Shown here: positions 1 through 10,366 of the stretch, one piece after another
How positions within the stretch are numbered: the stretch's first letter is position 1
Layout: each line of letters begins with the position of its first letter
Origin: Streptomyces sp. NBC_00691
GTDB lineage: Bacteria; Actinomycetota; Actinomycetes; Streptomycetales; Streptomycetaceae
Length of the DNA: 64,000 nt
Direction of reading: 5' to 3'
NCBI RefSeq assembly: GCF_036226665.1
Contig: NZ_CP109007.1
Location: 2,644,501 to 2,708,500, forward strand
The notes under the pieces: generated by a model
What the model was told of the DNA's origin: nothing
Seen by the model: only the letters and a program-made list of their open reading frames with translations
Database searches by the model: none
Translations under genes and position numbers: made by a program

Positions 1-2
1 GC

Positions 3-605
3 ACGGCTCCCGACGGCGACAGCGAGCTGACCGTGGAGGCGATCCGCCGCGCGGCCCGGCACGCCAAGCTCCAGGTCCTCACGGGCGTCCTCGGCAACCG
101 TCTGGTCGTCATCGCCGGCGGCAACGACAATCCACTGGCCGTGGCCAAGGCCCTGATCGGCCCGTACGCGGCGGGCCCGGTCGTCGCGGGCCCCGTCGTC
201 CCCGACCTGCTGGCCGCCACGCGCTCCGCGCAGGCCGCCGCGGCGGGCCTCAAGGCCTGCTCGGCCTGGCAGGACGCCCCCCGGCCGGTCCTCGCGGACG
301 ATCTCCTGCCGGAGCGCGCCATCGCCTCCGACCCTTCGGCGCGCGAGCAGCTGGTGGAGGAGATCTACAGACCGCTGGAGGAAGCGGGTTCGGCGCTGCT
401 CGAAACTCTCAGTGTCTATCTGGAGCAGGCCAGCAGCCTGGAAGGCGCGGCCCGCATGTTGTTCGTACACCCCAACACCGTGCGCTACCGGCTTCGACGT
501 GTGACCGACGTCACCGGCTGGTCACCCTCTGATGTCCGTTCCGCGTTCACGCTGCGGATCGCGCTGATTCTCGGACGCTTGGCCGACGCAGATCCGCAGT
601 CCTAG
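3..605 (+). CDS. fasR: FasR-like PucR-type regulator of fatty-acid synthesis (5' end outside window)
   Basis: This is the C-terminal 200 residues of a regulator whose start lies upstream of the window. The reading frame is open from base 3. The end carries a PucR-type C-terminal helix-turn-helix, with the run MLFVHPNTVRYRLRRV near the C-terminus. In Streptomyces, FasR is encoded directly before fabD and activates the fabD-fabH-acpP-fabF cluster (established knowledge). The identical position here, 83 bases before fabD, supports the name. The N-terminal part cannot be judged. The stop is TAG at 603-605. Confidence 0.85.
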   Translation, partial: TAPDGDSELTVEAIRRAARHAKLQVLTGVLGNRLVVIAGGNDNPLAVAKALIGPYAAGPVVAGPVVPDLLAATRSAQAAAAGLKACSAWQDAPRPVLADDLLPERAIASDPSAREQLVEEIYRPLEEAGSALLETLSVYLEQASSLEGAARMLFVHPNTVRYRLRRVTDVTGWSPSDVRSAFTLRIALILGRLADADPQS

Positions 606-607
606 AC

Positions 608-628
608 TTTTGTCGAACACCAACAATT
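608..628. promoter_or_regulatory. Candidate operator between fasR and fabD
   Basis: TTGT at 610-613 and ACAA at 623-626 form a short inverted repeat with a 9-base spacer in the only gap before fabD. FasR is known to bind this intergenic region in Streptomyces. Assigning the exact site here is inference from symmetry only. Confidence 0.3.
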
Positions 629-688
629 CCCCCGACGGTTCTTCGTCCCTGTCCCCACGGGCGCTCGAAGCCGTCCGCAAGAGAGAGT

Positions 689-1636
689 GTGAGGGTGCTC
701 GTACTCGTCGCTCCCGGCCAAGGCGCCCAGACGCCCGGCTTCCTGACTCCCTGGCTCGAACTCCCCGGCGCCGCCGACCGCATCGCGGCCTGGTCGGACG
801 CCATCGGGCTCGACCTCGCCCACTACGGCACGAAGGCGGACGCGGACGAGATCCGTGACACCGCCGTGGCCCAGCCGCTCCTCGTCGCCGCCGGCCTGCT
901 GTCCGCCGCCGCCCTCGGTGACGGGACCTCCGCCGCGAAGGCCGCCGGCGCCGCCGGCGTCGTCGCCGGTCACAGCGTCGGCGAGTTCACCGCCGCCGCG
1001 TTCGCGGGCGTCCTCGACGACACCGCCGCGCTGCGCCTCGTCCGGACCCGCGGACTCGCGATGGCCGATGCCGCCGCGATCACCGAGACCGGCATGTCCG
1101 CGCTGCTCGGCGGCGACCCCGAGGTCACCGTCCCGCACCTGGAGAAGCTCGGTCTGACCGCGGCCAACGTGAACGGCGCGGGCCAGATCGTGGCCGCCGG
1201 CACCATGGAGCAGCTGGCCGCCCTGGAGGCGGACAAGCCCGAGGGTGTCCGCCGGGTCGTCGCGCTCAAGGTCGCCGGCGCCTTCCACACGCACCACATG
1301 GCCCCGGCCGTGGCGAAGCTGGAGGCGGCGGCCAAGGAGCTGTCCCCGGCCGTCCCCGCCGTCCGCTACGTCTCGAACAAGGACGGGCAGGTCGTCACCG
1401 ACGGCGCCGAGATCGTGGCCCGCCTGGTCGGCCAGGTCGCGAACCCGGTCCGCTGGGACCTGTGCATGGAGACCTTCCAGGCGCTCGGCGCGACCGCCCT
1501 GATCGAGGTGTGCCCCGGCGGCACCCTGACCGGTATCGCCAAGCGCGCCCTGCCGGGTGTGTCCACGGTCGCGCTCAAGACTCCCGACGACCTCGACGCG
1601 GCCCGTACGCTCATCGCTGAGCACGCGGCCGTCTGA
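689..1636 (+). CDS. fabD: Malonyl-CoA:ACP malonyltransferase FabD
   Basis: FabD moves malonyl from CoA to acyl carrier protein, which commits malonate to type II fatty-acid synthesis in the cytoplasm. The protein opens with the family VAPGQGAQ motif. It carries the nucleophile elbow GHSVGE with Ser about 96 and the catalytic His region AFHTHHM with His about 200. Its 315 residues are normal for the family. A GAGAGAG ribosome site precedes two possible GTG starts, 689 and 695; the second gives the compact MLVLVAPGQG start. It is the first gene of fabD-fabH-acpP-fabF, and fabH starts 18 bases after its stop. Confidence 0.95.
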   Translation: MRVLVLVAPGQGAQTPGFLTPWLELPGAADRIAAWSDAIGLDLAHYGTKADADEIRDTAVAQPLLVAAGLLSAAALGDGTSAAKAAGAAGVVAGHSVGEFTAAAFAGVLDDTAALRLVRTRGLAMADAAAITETGMSALLGGDPEVTVPHLEKLGLTAANVNGAGQIVAAGTMEQLAALEADKPEGVRRVVALKVAGAFHTHHMAPAVAKLEAAAKELSPAVPAVRYVSNKDGQVVTDGAEIVARLVGQVANPVRWDLCMETFQALGATALIEVCPGGTLTGIAKRALPGVSTVALKTPDDLDAARTLIAEHAAV

Positions 1637-1654
1637 CAAGGAGTGTCGAGAAGC

Positions 1655-2725
<1,071 letters not shown>

Positions 2726-2781
2726 GCACTCCGGTTCTCCCGGAAGCCTTTTCACAAGTAATCACAAGAAGGAGCGCCACC

Positions 2782-3030
2782 ATGGCCGCCACCCAGGACC
2801 AGATCGTCGAAGGCCTCGCCGAGATCGTCAACGAGATCGCCGGCATCCCGGTCGAGGACGTCCAGCTGGACAAGTCCTTCACCGACGACCTGGACGTCGA
2901 CTCGCTCTCCATGGTCGAGGTCGTCGTCGCCGCCGAAGAGCGCTTCGACGTCAAGATCCCGGACGAGGACGTCAAGAACCTCAAGACGGTCGGCGACGCT
3001 GCCGACTACATCCTGAAGAACCAGGCCTGA
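2782..3030 (+). CDS. acpP: Acyl carrier protein
   Basis: This 82-residue acidic protein carries the growing fatty-acyl chain on a phosphopantetheine arm. The attachment motif DVDSLSMVE is present with the modified Ser at position 41, and the length is typical. AAGGAG at 2768-2773 lies before ATG 2782. It sits between fabH and fabF, as in other Streptomyces fatty-acid clusters. Its position and standalone size mark it as the primary-metabolism ACP rather than a polyketide carrier. Confidence 0.96.
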   Translation: MAATQDQIVEGLAEIVNEIAGIPVEDVQLDKSFTDDLDVDSLSMVEVVVAAEERFDVKIPDEDVKNLKTVGDAADYILKNQA

Positions 3031-3109
3031 TTCGGCCCTCGCTGACTCGGTCCGCCACCCGGCGGTGGCGCCGTATTCCGACCATCACACACATGGAGAA
3101 CGAATTCCT

Positions 3110-4372
3110 GTGAGCTCGACCAATCGCACCGTGGTCGTCACCGGTATCGGCGCAACCACACCGCTGGGTGGCGACTCCGCGTCGACCTGGGAAGGTCTTC
3201 TCGCGGGGCGCTCCGGCGTCAGGCCCCTGGAGGGCGAGCGCTTCGCCGAACTGCCCGTGCAGATCGCCGCGACCGCCGCCGTCGACCCCGGTGACGTCCT
3301 GCCCCGCCCGCTCGCCCGCAAGCTGGACCGCTCGGCGCAGTTCGCGCTGATCGCGGCCCGTGAGGCCTGGGCCGACGCGGGCTACACCGCCCCCGCCGGC
3401 GAGGACGCGTCCGTCACGCCCGAGCGGCTCGGGTCGGTCATCGCCTCCGGCATCGGTGGCGTAACGACTCTGCTCGACCAGTACGACGTGCTCAAGGAGA
3501 AGGGCGTTCGCCGCGTCTCCCCGCACACCGTGCCCATGCTCATGCCGAACAGCCCCTCCGCGAACGTGGGCCTGGAGGTGAACGCCCGGGCGGGCGTCCA
3601 CACCCCGGTCTCCGCGTGCGCGTCGGGTGCCGAGGCGATCGGCTACGCCGTCGAGATGATCCGTACCGGCCGTGCCGACGTGGTCGTCGCCGGTGGTACC
3701 GAGGCCGCGATCCACCCGCTGCCGATCGCCGCCTTCGCCAACATGATGGCGATGTCCAAGAGCAACGACGAGCCGACGAAGGCCTCGCGTCCCTACGACA
3801 CCGGCCGTGACGGCTTCGTGCTCGGCGAGGGCGCGGGCGTCGTGATCCTGGAGTCCGAGGAGCACGCGAAGGCGCGCGGCGCGCGCGTCTACTGCGAGGT
3901 CCTCGGCCAGGGCCTGTCGGCCGACAGCCACCACATCGCGCAGCCCGAGCCGACCGGCCGGGGCATCGCCGCCGCGATGCAGAACCTGCTCGACGCGACG
4001 GACCTCAAGCCGTCCGAGGTCGTCCACCTCAACGCGCACGCCACGTCGACGCCGCAGGGTGACGTCGCCGAGATCAAGGCGCTGCGGAAGGTCCTGGGCG
4101 ACGACCTGGACCACGTCGCGATCTCCGCGACGAAGTCGATGACCGGCCACCTCCTCGGCGGTGCGGGCGGCATCGAGACCGTCGCGACGGTCCTGGCCCT
4201 CCACCACCGCCTGGCCCCGCCGACGATCAACGTCGACGAGCTGGACCCGGAGGTCGACGCGGACATCGTCCGCGACGAGCCCCGCGAGCTCCCGCAGGGC
4301 ACGATCGCCGCGATCAACAACTCGTTCGGCTTCGGCGGCCACAACGTGGTGCTGGCGTTCCGCACGGTCTGA
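3110..4372 (+). CDS. fabF: 3-oxoacyl-ACP synthase II FabF
   Basis: FabF is the elongating ketosynthase that condenses acyl-ACP with malonyl-ACP. The Cys-His-His set is visible: Cys170 in SACASGAEA, His310 in NAHATSTPQGD and His347 in TGHLLGGAGG. The start is placed at GTG 3110, behind GGAG at 3095-3098, giving a protein that opens VSSTNRTVVVTGIG. An upstream in-frame ATG at 3065 would add a 15-residue tail with no family similarity. It is the last gene of the cluster and is followed by a strong hairpin. Confidence 0.95.
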   Translation: MSSTNRTVVVTGIGATTPLGGDSASTWEGLLAGRSGVRPLEGERFAELPVQIAATAAVDPGDVLPRPLARKLDRSAQFALIAAREAWADAGYTAPAGEDASVTPERLGSVIASGIGGVTTLLDQYDVLKEKGVRRVSPHTVPMLMPNSPSANVGLEVNARAGVHTPVSACASGAEAIGYAVEMIRTGRADVVVAGGTEAAIHPLPIAAFANMMAMSKSNDEPTKASRPYDTGRDGFVLGEGAGVVILESEEHAKARGARVYCEVLGQGLSADSHHIAQPEPTGRGIAAAMQNLLDATDLKPSEVVHLNAHATSTPQGDVAEIKALRKVLGDDLDHVAISATKSMTGHLLGGAGGIETVATVLALHHRLAPPTINVDELDPEVDADIVRDEPRELPQGTIAAINNSFGFGGHNVVLAFRTV

Positions 4373-4391
4373 CCTCGCGCCTGACGCATGA

Positions 4392-4426
4392 CGGAGGCCC
4401 ACCCCCTTCCCGGGGGTGGGCCTCCG
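4392..4426. terminator. Terminator after fabF
   Basis: A perfect 15-bp stem (4392-4406 with 4412-4426) closes a 5-base loop TTCCC. It lies 19 bases after the fabF stop and serves as the end of the fatty-acid cluster. The converging DUF3145 gene ends at 4555. Confidence 0.9.
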
Positions 4427-4554
4427 CCGTGTGCCTCCTCGTCGGCGCAGGGCGAAGGCCGATGGTTCCGCCTCCATCAGGAGGCGTCGCCGCTCTCCCA
4501 CCCGGCGCGCCCCCGCGCACCGGGGCGGGGTGTACGCCCGCGGGTGACGGCAGG

Positions 4555-5049
4555 TCAGACGACCTGGTGCAGCCAGCGCACGGGGGCTCCCTCACCCGCG
4601 TACCGGAAGGGCTCCAGTTCGTCGTCCCAGGGCTTGCCGAGCAGCCGGGCGATCTCGGCCTCCAGCTGCGTCTCGCCCTGCGCGGAGCGCGCGAGCGCCG
4701 CCCTCAGCCGGTCCTCGGGGACCAGGATGTCCCCGTGCATTCCGGTGACGGCATGGAAGATGCCCAGGTCGGGGGTGGCGCTGTAGCGCTCGCCCTCGGC
4801 GGTGGGACAGGGCTCCGCAGTGACCTCGAAGCGGAGCATCTGCCAGCCGCGCAGCGCGGAGGCGAGTTCGGAGGCGGTGCCGGTACGGCCCTGCCAGGAC
4901 AACTCTGCTCTCCAGGTGCCGGGGGAAGCCGGCTGGCGGATCCAGTCGAGCTGGACCCTCGCACCGAGGACACCCGCGACCGCCCATTCGACGTGCGGGC
5001 ACAGCGCGCGCGGTGCGGAGTGAACGTACAGGACTCCACGTGTCGTCAC
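4555..5049 (-). CDS. DUF3145 family protein
   Basis: This 164-residue cytoplasmic protein belongs to DUF3145, an actinobacterial family of unknown function often found beside the fab cluster. It begins TTRGVLYVHSAPRALCPHVEW and ends RYAGEGAPVRWLHQVV, both family-typical. The start is set at GTG 5049, which has GGAGG upstream. A longer frame to 5115 would add 22 residues without support. No signal peptide or membrane segment is visible. The function is unknown and its location next to fabF may be conserved synteny only. Confidence 0.85.
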   Translation of the reverse strand: MTTRGVLYVHSAPRALCPHVEWAVAGVLGARVQLDWIRQPASPGTWRAELSWQGRTGTASELASALRGWQMLRFEVTAEPCPTAEGERYSATPDLGIFHAVTGMHGDILVPEDRLRAALARSAQGETQLEAEIARLLGKPWDDELEPFRYAGEGAPVRWLHQVV

Positions 5050-5116
5050 CGGGACCTCCAGTGTGGGACGAGGTTCGCCTTTCCCAGCGGCCTCAGTAAA
5101 CAGCATCAGGAGCAAA

Positions 5117-5154
5117 ACGTCACAAACCTTTAAAAAGGGGACAGGATGTGACGT
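5117..5154. promoter_or_regulatory. Nested inverted repeat in an intergenic region
   Basis: ACGTCACA (5117-5124) and TGTGACGT (5147-5154) are perfect 8-base inverted arms separated by 22 bases. A second near-palindrome, CCTTTAAAAAGG, lies within the spacer. The region is unusually AT-rich for this DNA and separates the divergent DUF3145 and SGNH lipoprotein genes. It could be an operator or a transcript hairpin. No known regulator was matched. Confidence 0.4.
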
Positions 5155-5308
5155 GATGTAATTTACCGGAGCCGGTCGGCAAAGGTGCCTCTGGTTCGAC
5201 GGGGGAAAAGCTACCGTGCCGCACCGTCATCGGTGTGACGTACCGTCGGTCCGGGGGCGGGTGAACACGAAGCTTTCACCCGCCAGGACGCCGAAGGAGG
5301 GGCCGGGG

Positions 5309-6226
5309 ATGCGCGGCCGACGCAGAATTCGTACCGCTGTCGCCACCGCGACGGCGGCTCTGCTGTGCGCGGGGGCGCTGTCGGGCTGCACCGCCGGGGA
5401 GCCCGGGGCGAAGCCCGCCGAGGCGAGAACCACCCCGAAGGGGGCCCCGGAGCGGACCACGAGGCCGGCCCCGGAGCCGACCTCGCTCTGGGACGTCTCC
5501 CCCGCCTCCGTCGCCGCCGTCGGCGACTCCGTCACCCGGGCCTTCGACGCCTGCGCGATCCTCGCGGACTGCCCCGAGTCGTCCTGGGCCACGGGCACGG
5601 ACGCGGCCGTGAACAGCCTCGCGCTGCGCCTGCTCGGACCGGAGAAGGCCGCCACCCGCAGCTGGAACCTGGCACGGACCGGGGCGCGGATGGCGGAGCT
5701 TCCCGAGCAGATGGCCGGGGCGGCCGCCGAACGGCCCGAGCTGGTCACGGTGATGATGGGCGCGAACGACGCCTGCCGGCCCACCCCCGGGCTGATGACA
5801 CCGGTCGCCGACTTCCGGACGCACTTCGAGACCGCCCTCGCCCGGCTGCGGAAGGGCGCGCCGAAGGCGCAGGTGTACGTGGCGAGCGTGCCGTCCCTGA
5901 TGCACCTGTGGTCGACGGGGCGGGTCAGCCCGATGGGGCTGGAGGTGTGGAAACTGGGCGTCTGCGGCGCGATGCTGGCGGACGCGGAGAACCTGAGCGC
6001 CGCGGCGGAACGGCGGCGCGCCGAGGTGCAGGACCGGGTGGTGGCGTACAACCGGGTGCTCTCGGAGGTGTGCGCGAAGGACGAGCGCTGCCGGTACGAC
6101 GACGGGGCGGTCTTCGACTTCCGTTTCGACGCCGGGCAGTTGAGCCCTTGGGACTTCTTCCACCCGAGCAGGGACGGGCAGGCGCGGCTCGCGGAGCTCG
6201 CGTACCGGCGGATCACGAAGGAGTGA
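5309..6226 (+). CDS. SGNH/GDSL-type hydrolase lipoprotein
   Basis: The start at ATG 5309 follows GGAGG at about 5296-5300 and gives a lipoprotein signal: an Arg-rich N-terminus, a hydrophobic core and the lipobox LSGC with the modified Cys at about residue 26. A linker rich in Pro, Thr and Ala follows. The rest is an SGNH esterase fold, with the nucleophile in AVGDSVTRAF, the MGANDAC block and the C-terminal DFFHPS block carrying Asp and His. It should act outside the membrane as an esterase or lipase, but the substrate is unknown. Upstream in-frame residues from 5216 would mask the signal peptide. Confidence 0.85.
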   Translation: MRGRRRIRTAVATATAALLCAGALSGCTAGEPGAKPAEARTTPKGAPERTTRPAPEPTSLWDVSPASVAAVGDSVTRAFDACAILADCPESSWATGTDAAVNSLALRLLGPEKAATRSWNLARTGARMAELPEQMAGAAAERPELVTVMMGANDACRPTPGLMTPVADFRTHFETALARLRKGAPKAQVYVASVPSLMHLWSTGRVSPMGLEVWKLGVCGAMLADAENLSAAAERRRAEVQDRVVAYNRVLSEVCAKDERCRYDDGAVFDFRFDAGQLSPWDFFHPSRDGQARLAELAYRRITKE

Positions 6227-6229
6227 GGA

Positions 6230-6261
6230 CCCCGGGGCGGTTGTCAGGTGCCGCCCCGGGG
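6230..6261. terminator. Shared terminator between convergent genes
   Basis: Perfect arms CCCCGGGGCGG (6230-6240) and CCGCCCCGGGG (6251-6261) enclose a 10-base loop. It sits between the ends of the SGNH lipoprotein gene and the GH3 gene and can serve both. Confidence 0.85.
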
Positions 6262-6283
6262 CCGGTCATGGGGGACCTCGCCG

Positions 6284-8788
6284 TCAGATCTCGACCGTGG
6301 CGGTCAGGCGGGCGTCCGTGAGGGAGTGCGCCGCCAGGACCTCGTAGGTTCCGGCGACGAGGGTCCAGCCGTTCTTCTCCTCGTCCCAGATCTCGAAGGC
6401 GCGGCGGGGCAGTTCGATCCGGGTCTCGACGGTCTCGCCGGGGCCCGCCTCGACGCTCGCGAAGCCGGCCAGCCAGCGGGCGGGGCGCTCCACGGAGTCG
6501 TCCACGGGGGCCAGGTAGACCTGGACGACCTCGCGGCCGGCGCGGTCACCGGTGTTGGTGAGCCGGACGGTCACGGTGTCGGGGCCGGCCGTCAGGGAGT
6601 CGTACGACCAGGTCGTGTAGCCGAGGCCGTGGCCGAAGGCGTACGCGGGGACGGCGCCGGCCTTGTCCCAGGCGCGGTAGCCGATGAACACGCCCTCCGC
6701 GTAGTCGAGTTCGCCCTCGGTGGGGGTGGTCTCGGTGACGGGGACGTCGGCGAGGGCGACGGGCCAGGTGGTGGGGAGACGGCCGCCGGGCTCCTCGGCG
6801 CCGGTGAGGACGTCGGCGAGGGCGGCGCCGCCCTCCTGGCCGGGGAACCAGCTGAGCAGGATCGCGGCCACGTCCTCGCGCCAGGGCAGTTCGACCGGGG
6901 AGCCGGCGTTGACCACGACGACGGTGTTCGGGTTGGCGGCGGCGACGGCCCGTACGAGGTCGTCCTGGCGGCCCGGGAGGGTGAGGTCCTTGCGGTCGAA
7001 GCCCTCGGACTCGACGCGTTCGGTGGTGGCGACGACCACGACGGCGGTGTCGGCGGCGCGGGCCGCCTCGACGGCCTCGGCGATCAGTTCGTCGGGGTCA
7101 CGGCGCGGACCGAGGTGGACGAAGGAGAACATGACCGCCGGCAGCGGGGCCGCGAACTCCTTGTCGAGGGTGTGGAGCAGCGACACCTCGACGGTCTCGC
7201 CCGCGGTGAGGGAGACCTTGGCGCGCTCGACCGGGGAACCGAAGAAGGCCTCGAAGGGGTCGGTCTCGGGGCCCATGGCCTGCACGCCCTCGTAGACGGT
7301 CTCGCCGCCGACGGCGAGGGCGAAGGAGCCGAGGCCACGGGTGCCGAAGGAGTGCCGGCCGGACTCGCGCGGGGTGAAGGTGCCGACGACCTCGATGGAG
7401 GCGAGGGCCTCGTGGGTGACGCCGGCCGGGAGGTCGTCGCCGATCCACTGGACCTGGCCGTTGGGCAGGGAGCCCTCGCCGAGCACGGCGCCGGAGGCGT
7501 CGCGGCAGCGGGCGCGGAGGGTGAACCCGGTCGAGGTGGAGCCGGCGGGGGTGAGTTCCTCGCTGGGGTCGGCGCCGACGGTGAAGGTGAGCGCGCCTCC
7601 TTCGGAACCGGCGCCGAGGGCGGCGGTGAGGCCGGCCAGCGGGGAGACGACGTGCTCGGGGAAGACCTGGGCGGAGCCGCCGCCGAGGATGCGGGCATCG
7701 CGGGCGGCGGCGCCGGAGAGGGCGACGGTCGCTCCGGGCGCGAGGGGCAGCGCGCCGTTCTCGTTGCGGACGAGGACGAAGCCGCGGCGGGCGATCTCAC
7801 GGGCGAGCGCGTCGCCGTCGAGGGGGAGCGGGGGTTCGGCGACGACCGGCGGGGCGCCCTCGAGGGCTCCGACACGGGCGGCGAGCCGCAGGACGTTGCG
7901 TACGGCGGCGTCGACCGTGGACTCCTCGACCTCGCCGGCGCGGACGGCGGCGGCGAGCGCCTCGCCGTAGACGGTCTGCGGGCCGGGCATGGCGACGTCG
8001 AGGCCGCCCTCGATGTCGCCGGTGGTGGAGCGGGCGGCCATCCAGTCGGAGACGTTGTAGCCGTCGAAGCCCCACTCGCCGCGCAGGACCCCGTTCACGA
8101 GGTGGCGGTTCTCGGTCATGGTCACGCCGTTGACCCGGTTGTAGGCGGTCATGATGCCCCAGGGGTGGGCGTTCTTGACGATGGCCTCGAAGGGGGAGAG
8201 GTAGAGCTCGCGGAGGGGGCGTGGGGCGATCCTGCAGTCGACGGTGAAGCGGTCGGTCTCGGCGTCGTTGGCGACGAAGTGCTTGACGGTGGTGCCGACT
8301 CCGCCGTCCTGGACGCCCTGGACGTAGCCCGTGCCGACGGCGCCGGTGAGGAACGGGTCCTCGCTGTAGGCCTCGAAGTGGCGGCCGCCGAGCGGGGTGC
8401 GGTGCAGGTTGACCGTGGGGGCGAGCAGGACGTGGACGCCCTTGCGGCGGGCCTCCTGGGCGAGGAGGCGGCCGGCGCGGCGGGCGAGGGTGGTGTCCCA
8501 GGCGGCGGCGAGCGCGGTCGGGGACGGCAGGGCGACGGACGGGTCGTCGGCAGTCCAGCGGACGCCGCGGACGCCGATGGGGCCGTCGGACATGACCAGG
8601 GACTGCAGGCCGATCTCCGGCAGGGCGGGCAGGGACCACATGTCCTGGCCGGCGAGCAGCCGGGTCTTGGCGTCCAGGCCGAGCTTGGCGAGCGCCGCCT
8701 CGACGGCCTCTTCGCGCGCCGTGTCGGCCGCGCCGTCCCGCGCCGTGCCCGTCGTGCCGGCTGCCGGGTCCGCGCTGGTCTCCGTCAT
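6284..8788 (-). CDS. Glycoside hydrolase family 3 beta-glucosidase with PA14 domain
   Basis: This 834-residue protein is a GH3 exo-acting beta-glycosidase. The N-terminal barrel carries VMSDGPIGVRG, KHFVANDAE and YNVSDWMA, whose Asp248 is the expected nucleophile. A PA14 insert spans roughly residues 390-540, and a fibronectin-III-like end closes the protein. There is no signal peptide, so it probably works in the cytoplasm on imported oligosaccharides. ATG 8788 is chosen because GGAGG lies just upstream; a longer frame adds 15 residues. A divergent TetR regulator and a shared palindrome suggest substrate-dependent repression. The exact sugar is unknown. Confidence 0.9.
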   Translation of the reverse strand: MTETSADPAAGTTGTARDGAADTAREEAVEAALAKLGLDAKTRLLAGQDMWSLPALPEIGLQSLVMSDGPIGVRGVRWTADDPSVALPSPTALAAAWDTTLARRAGRLLAQEARRKGVHVLLAPTVNLHRTPLGGRHFEAYSEDPFLTGAVGTGYVQGVQDGGVGTTVKHFVANDAETDRFTVDCRIAPRPLRELYLSPFEAIVKNAHPWGIMTAYNRVNGVTMTENRHLVNGVLRGEWGFDGYNVSDWMAARSTTGDIEGGLDVAMPGPQTVYGEALAAAVRAGEVEESTVDAAVRNVLRLAARVGALEGAPPVVAEPPLPLDGDALAREIARRGFVLVRNENGALPLAPGATVALSGAAARDARILGGGSAQVFPEHVVSPLAGLTAALGAGSEGGALTFTVGADPSEELTPAGSTSTGFTLRARCRDASGAVLGEGSLPNGQVQWIGDDLPAGVTHEALASIEVVGTFTPRESGRHSFGTRGLGSFALAVGGETVYEGVQAMGPETDPFEAFFGSPVERAKVSLTAGETVEVSLLHTLDKEFAAPLPAVMFSFVHLGPRRDPDELIAEAVEAARAADTAVVVVATTERVESEGFDRKDLTLPGRQDDLVRAVAAANPNTVVVVNAGSPVELPWREDVAAILLSWFPGQEGGAALADVLTGAEEPGGRLPTTWPVALADVPVTETTPTEGELDYAEGVFIGYRAWDKAGAVPAYAFGHGLGYTTWSYDSLTAGPDTVTVRLTNTGDRAGREVVQVYLAPVDDSVERPARWLAGFASVEAGPGETVETRIELPRRAFEIWDEEKNGWTLVAGTYEVLAAHSLTDARLTATVEI

Positions 8789-8844
8789 GGCCGTACCTCC
8801 TCGTTGACGTACCGATGACCCCGATGACGCCATCGTGCACCCAC

Positions 8845-8866
8845 TTACCTGTAGATCGGTAGGTGA
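8845..8866. promoter_or_regulatory. Candidate TetR operator
   Basis: TTACCTGTAGATCGGTAGGTGA is centred on GATC with outward arms ACCT and AGGT; seven of eleven base pairs match. It lies midway between the divergent GH3 and TetR genes, where a TetR dimer would shut off both promoters. The assignment to this TetR is inference from position. Confidence 0.5.
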
Positions 8867-8938
8867 TGTTATCTTTTCGTTATCTTAAGGACGGGGTACG
8901 GTCCTGTCGGAAGCGACGACCTGAGAGGGGCCACGGCG

Positions 8939-9514
8939 ATGGTGCGGGCCAGGAGCGAGGAGCGGCGGGCGGACATCCTGCGCGCGGCCCTCGAAGTGAT
9001 CGCCGAGCGCGGCTACCGGGGCGCCACCCTCGGCTCGGTCGCCGAGCGCGTCGGCCTCACCCAGCAGGGACTCCTGCACTACTTCCCGACGAAGGAGGCG
9101 CTGCTCGTCGCCGTCCTGGAGGAGCGGGACCGCTGGGACACGAGCGGCGGCCGGGACCGCGAGGGCTGGCGGCTCGACCTGCTCGAATCACTCGTCGAGT
9201 ACAACGCGATGCGGCCCGGGATCGTGCAGACCTTCTCCGCGCTGCTCGGCGAGAGCGTGACGGACGAGCACCCGGCGCGGGAGTTCTTCACCGAGCGGTA
9301 CGCACTGGTGCGGGCGAACATGGCGCAGGTGCTGCGCCTGGAGTTCGGCGACCGGCTGCCGAGCGGGCTGAGCCCGGAGCGCGCCGCCCCGCTCCTGACG
9401 GCGGTCATGGACGGACTCCAGTACCAGTGGCTCCTCGACCCCGGCGCGGTCGACATGCCCGGCGCCTTCCGGGACTTCCTGCGCCTGCTGTCCGGGGGCG
9501 ACGACACCCCCTAA
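8939..9514 (+). CDS. TetR-family transcriptional regulator
   Basis: A 191-residue one-component repressor. The N-terminal TetR helix-turn-helix is clear, running from [18 protein letters not shown] to [17 protein letters not shown]. The C-terminal ligand domain is unassigned. It is divergent from the GH3 beta-glucosidase, 150 bases away, with a palindrome between, so it likely regulates itself and the glycosidase. Its stop overlaps the stop of the convergent dehydrogenase gene by 4 bases. Confidence 0.85.
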   Translation: MVRARSEERRADILRAALEVIAERGYRGATLGSVAERVGLTQQGLLHYFPTKEALLVAVLEERDRWDTSGGRDREGWRLDLLESLVEYNAMRPGIVQTFSALLGESVTDEHPAREFFTERYALVRANMAQVLRLEFGDRLPSGLSPERAAPLLTAVMDGLQYQWLLDPGAVDMPGAFRDFLRLLSGGDDTP

Positions 9515-10308
9515 CGGGCCACGGCCGCCAGGTCCTCGCCGAGCAGCGCCGGATCCTCCGTCAGGGCGGCGTGGACGGCCTCCAGGACGGGCAGCTTCGC
9601 GACCGCCGTCGCCAGGGCGACGTCCTTCGCGGCGAGGGCGACGGGGAAGTGCGAGCCGGTCGCGGTGGCGCGGCCGACGGCGCCCGCGAGGGGGCCGGCG
9701 CCGAGGCTGCGGAGCGCGAGGCCCCGGGGCAGGCCGAGGGCGCCCGCGAGCGCGAGGGCCTCGGCGACCAGGGCGACCCCGCCGATGGCCGCGTTGATGA
9801 GGACGAGCTTGAGGGCGGCGCCGGTCCCGGGCCCTCCGCACGGGGTGGTCGCGCCGAGCCGTTCGAGGACGGCGGCGACGGGCGCGGTGTCGCCGCCCGC
9901 GAGGATCAGCAGGTCGCCGGAGGCGGCCCGGTCGACGCTGCCCATGACGGGCGCGTCGATCAGGGTGACCCCGGTGGGGAGCCGGTCGGCCAGGGCGCGG
10001 ACGGTGTCCGGGCCGACCGTCGAGGTGTCGATCCAGTGCGTGCCGGGACGCAGCGCCGGGATCAGCTCGTCCGCGACGGCGAGCGCGGCGGCCGGGTCCG
10101 CGAGCATCGTGACGACGACGTCGGCGTCCCGGACGGCCTCCGCGGGGCTCGCGGCGCGGACGGCACCGTCGGCGACGAGGGCGTCGGCCTTGGCGGGCGT
10201 GCGGTTCCAGACGGTCAACGGGTGTCCGGCGTCGAGGAGTCTGCGAGCCATGGGGAGCCCCATGGATCCGAGGCCGAGGAAGGCGATGTGCTGCTGTGTG
10301 TTCTCCAT
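9511..10308 (-). CDS. NAD(P)-dependent beta-hydroxyacid dehydrogenase family protein
   Basis: This 265-residue oxidoreductase belongs to the 3-hydroxyisobutyrate/6-phosphogluconate dehydrogenase superfamily. It has the Rossmann motif [12 protein letters not shown], the cofactor loop [12 protein letters not shown], the substrate block [11 protein letters not shown], and the catalytic Lys in [11 protein letters not shown]. The Lys marks it as a true dehydrogenase, unlike the paralogous enzyme at 22499. The start is ATG 10308, where the Rossmann fold begins; a 40-residue upstream extension is unsupported. A divergent LysR gene 58 bases away is the likely regulator. The substrate is unknown. Confidence 0.85.
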   Translation of the reverse strand: MENTQQHIAFLGLGSMGLPMARRLLDAGHPLTVWNRTPAKADALVADGAVRAASPAEAVRDADVVVTMLADPAAALAVADELIPALRPGTHWIDTSTVGPDTVRALADRLPTGVTLIDAPVMGSVDRAASGDLLILAGGDTAPVAAVLERLGATTPCGGPGTGAALKLVLINAAIGGVALVAEALALAGALGLPRGLALRSLGAGPLAGAVGRATATGSHFPVALAAKDVALATAVAKLPVLEAVHAALTEDPALLGEDLAAVAR

Positions 10309-10366
10309 GCCGTCGACGCTAGGGCCGAGCCTCACATGCGACCAGCGAATGTCTAGCATGGTGATC

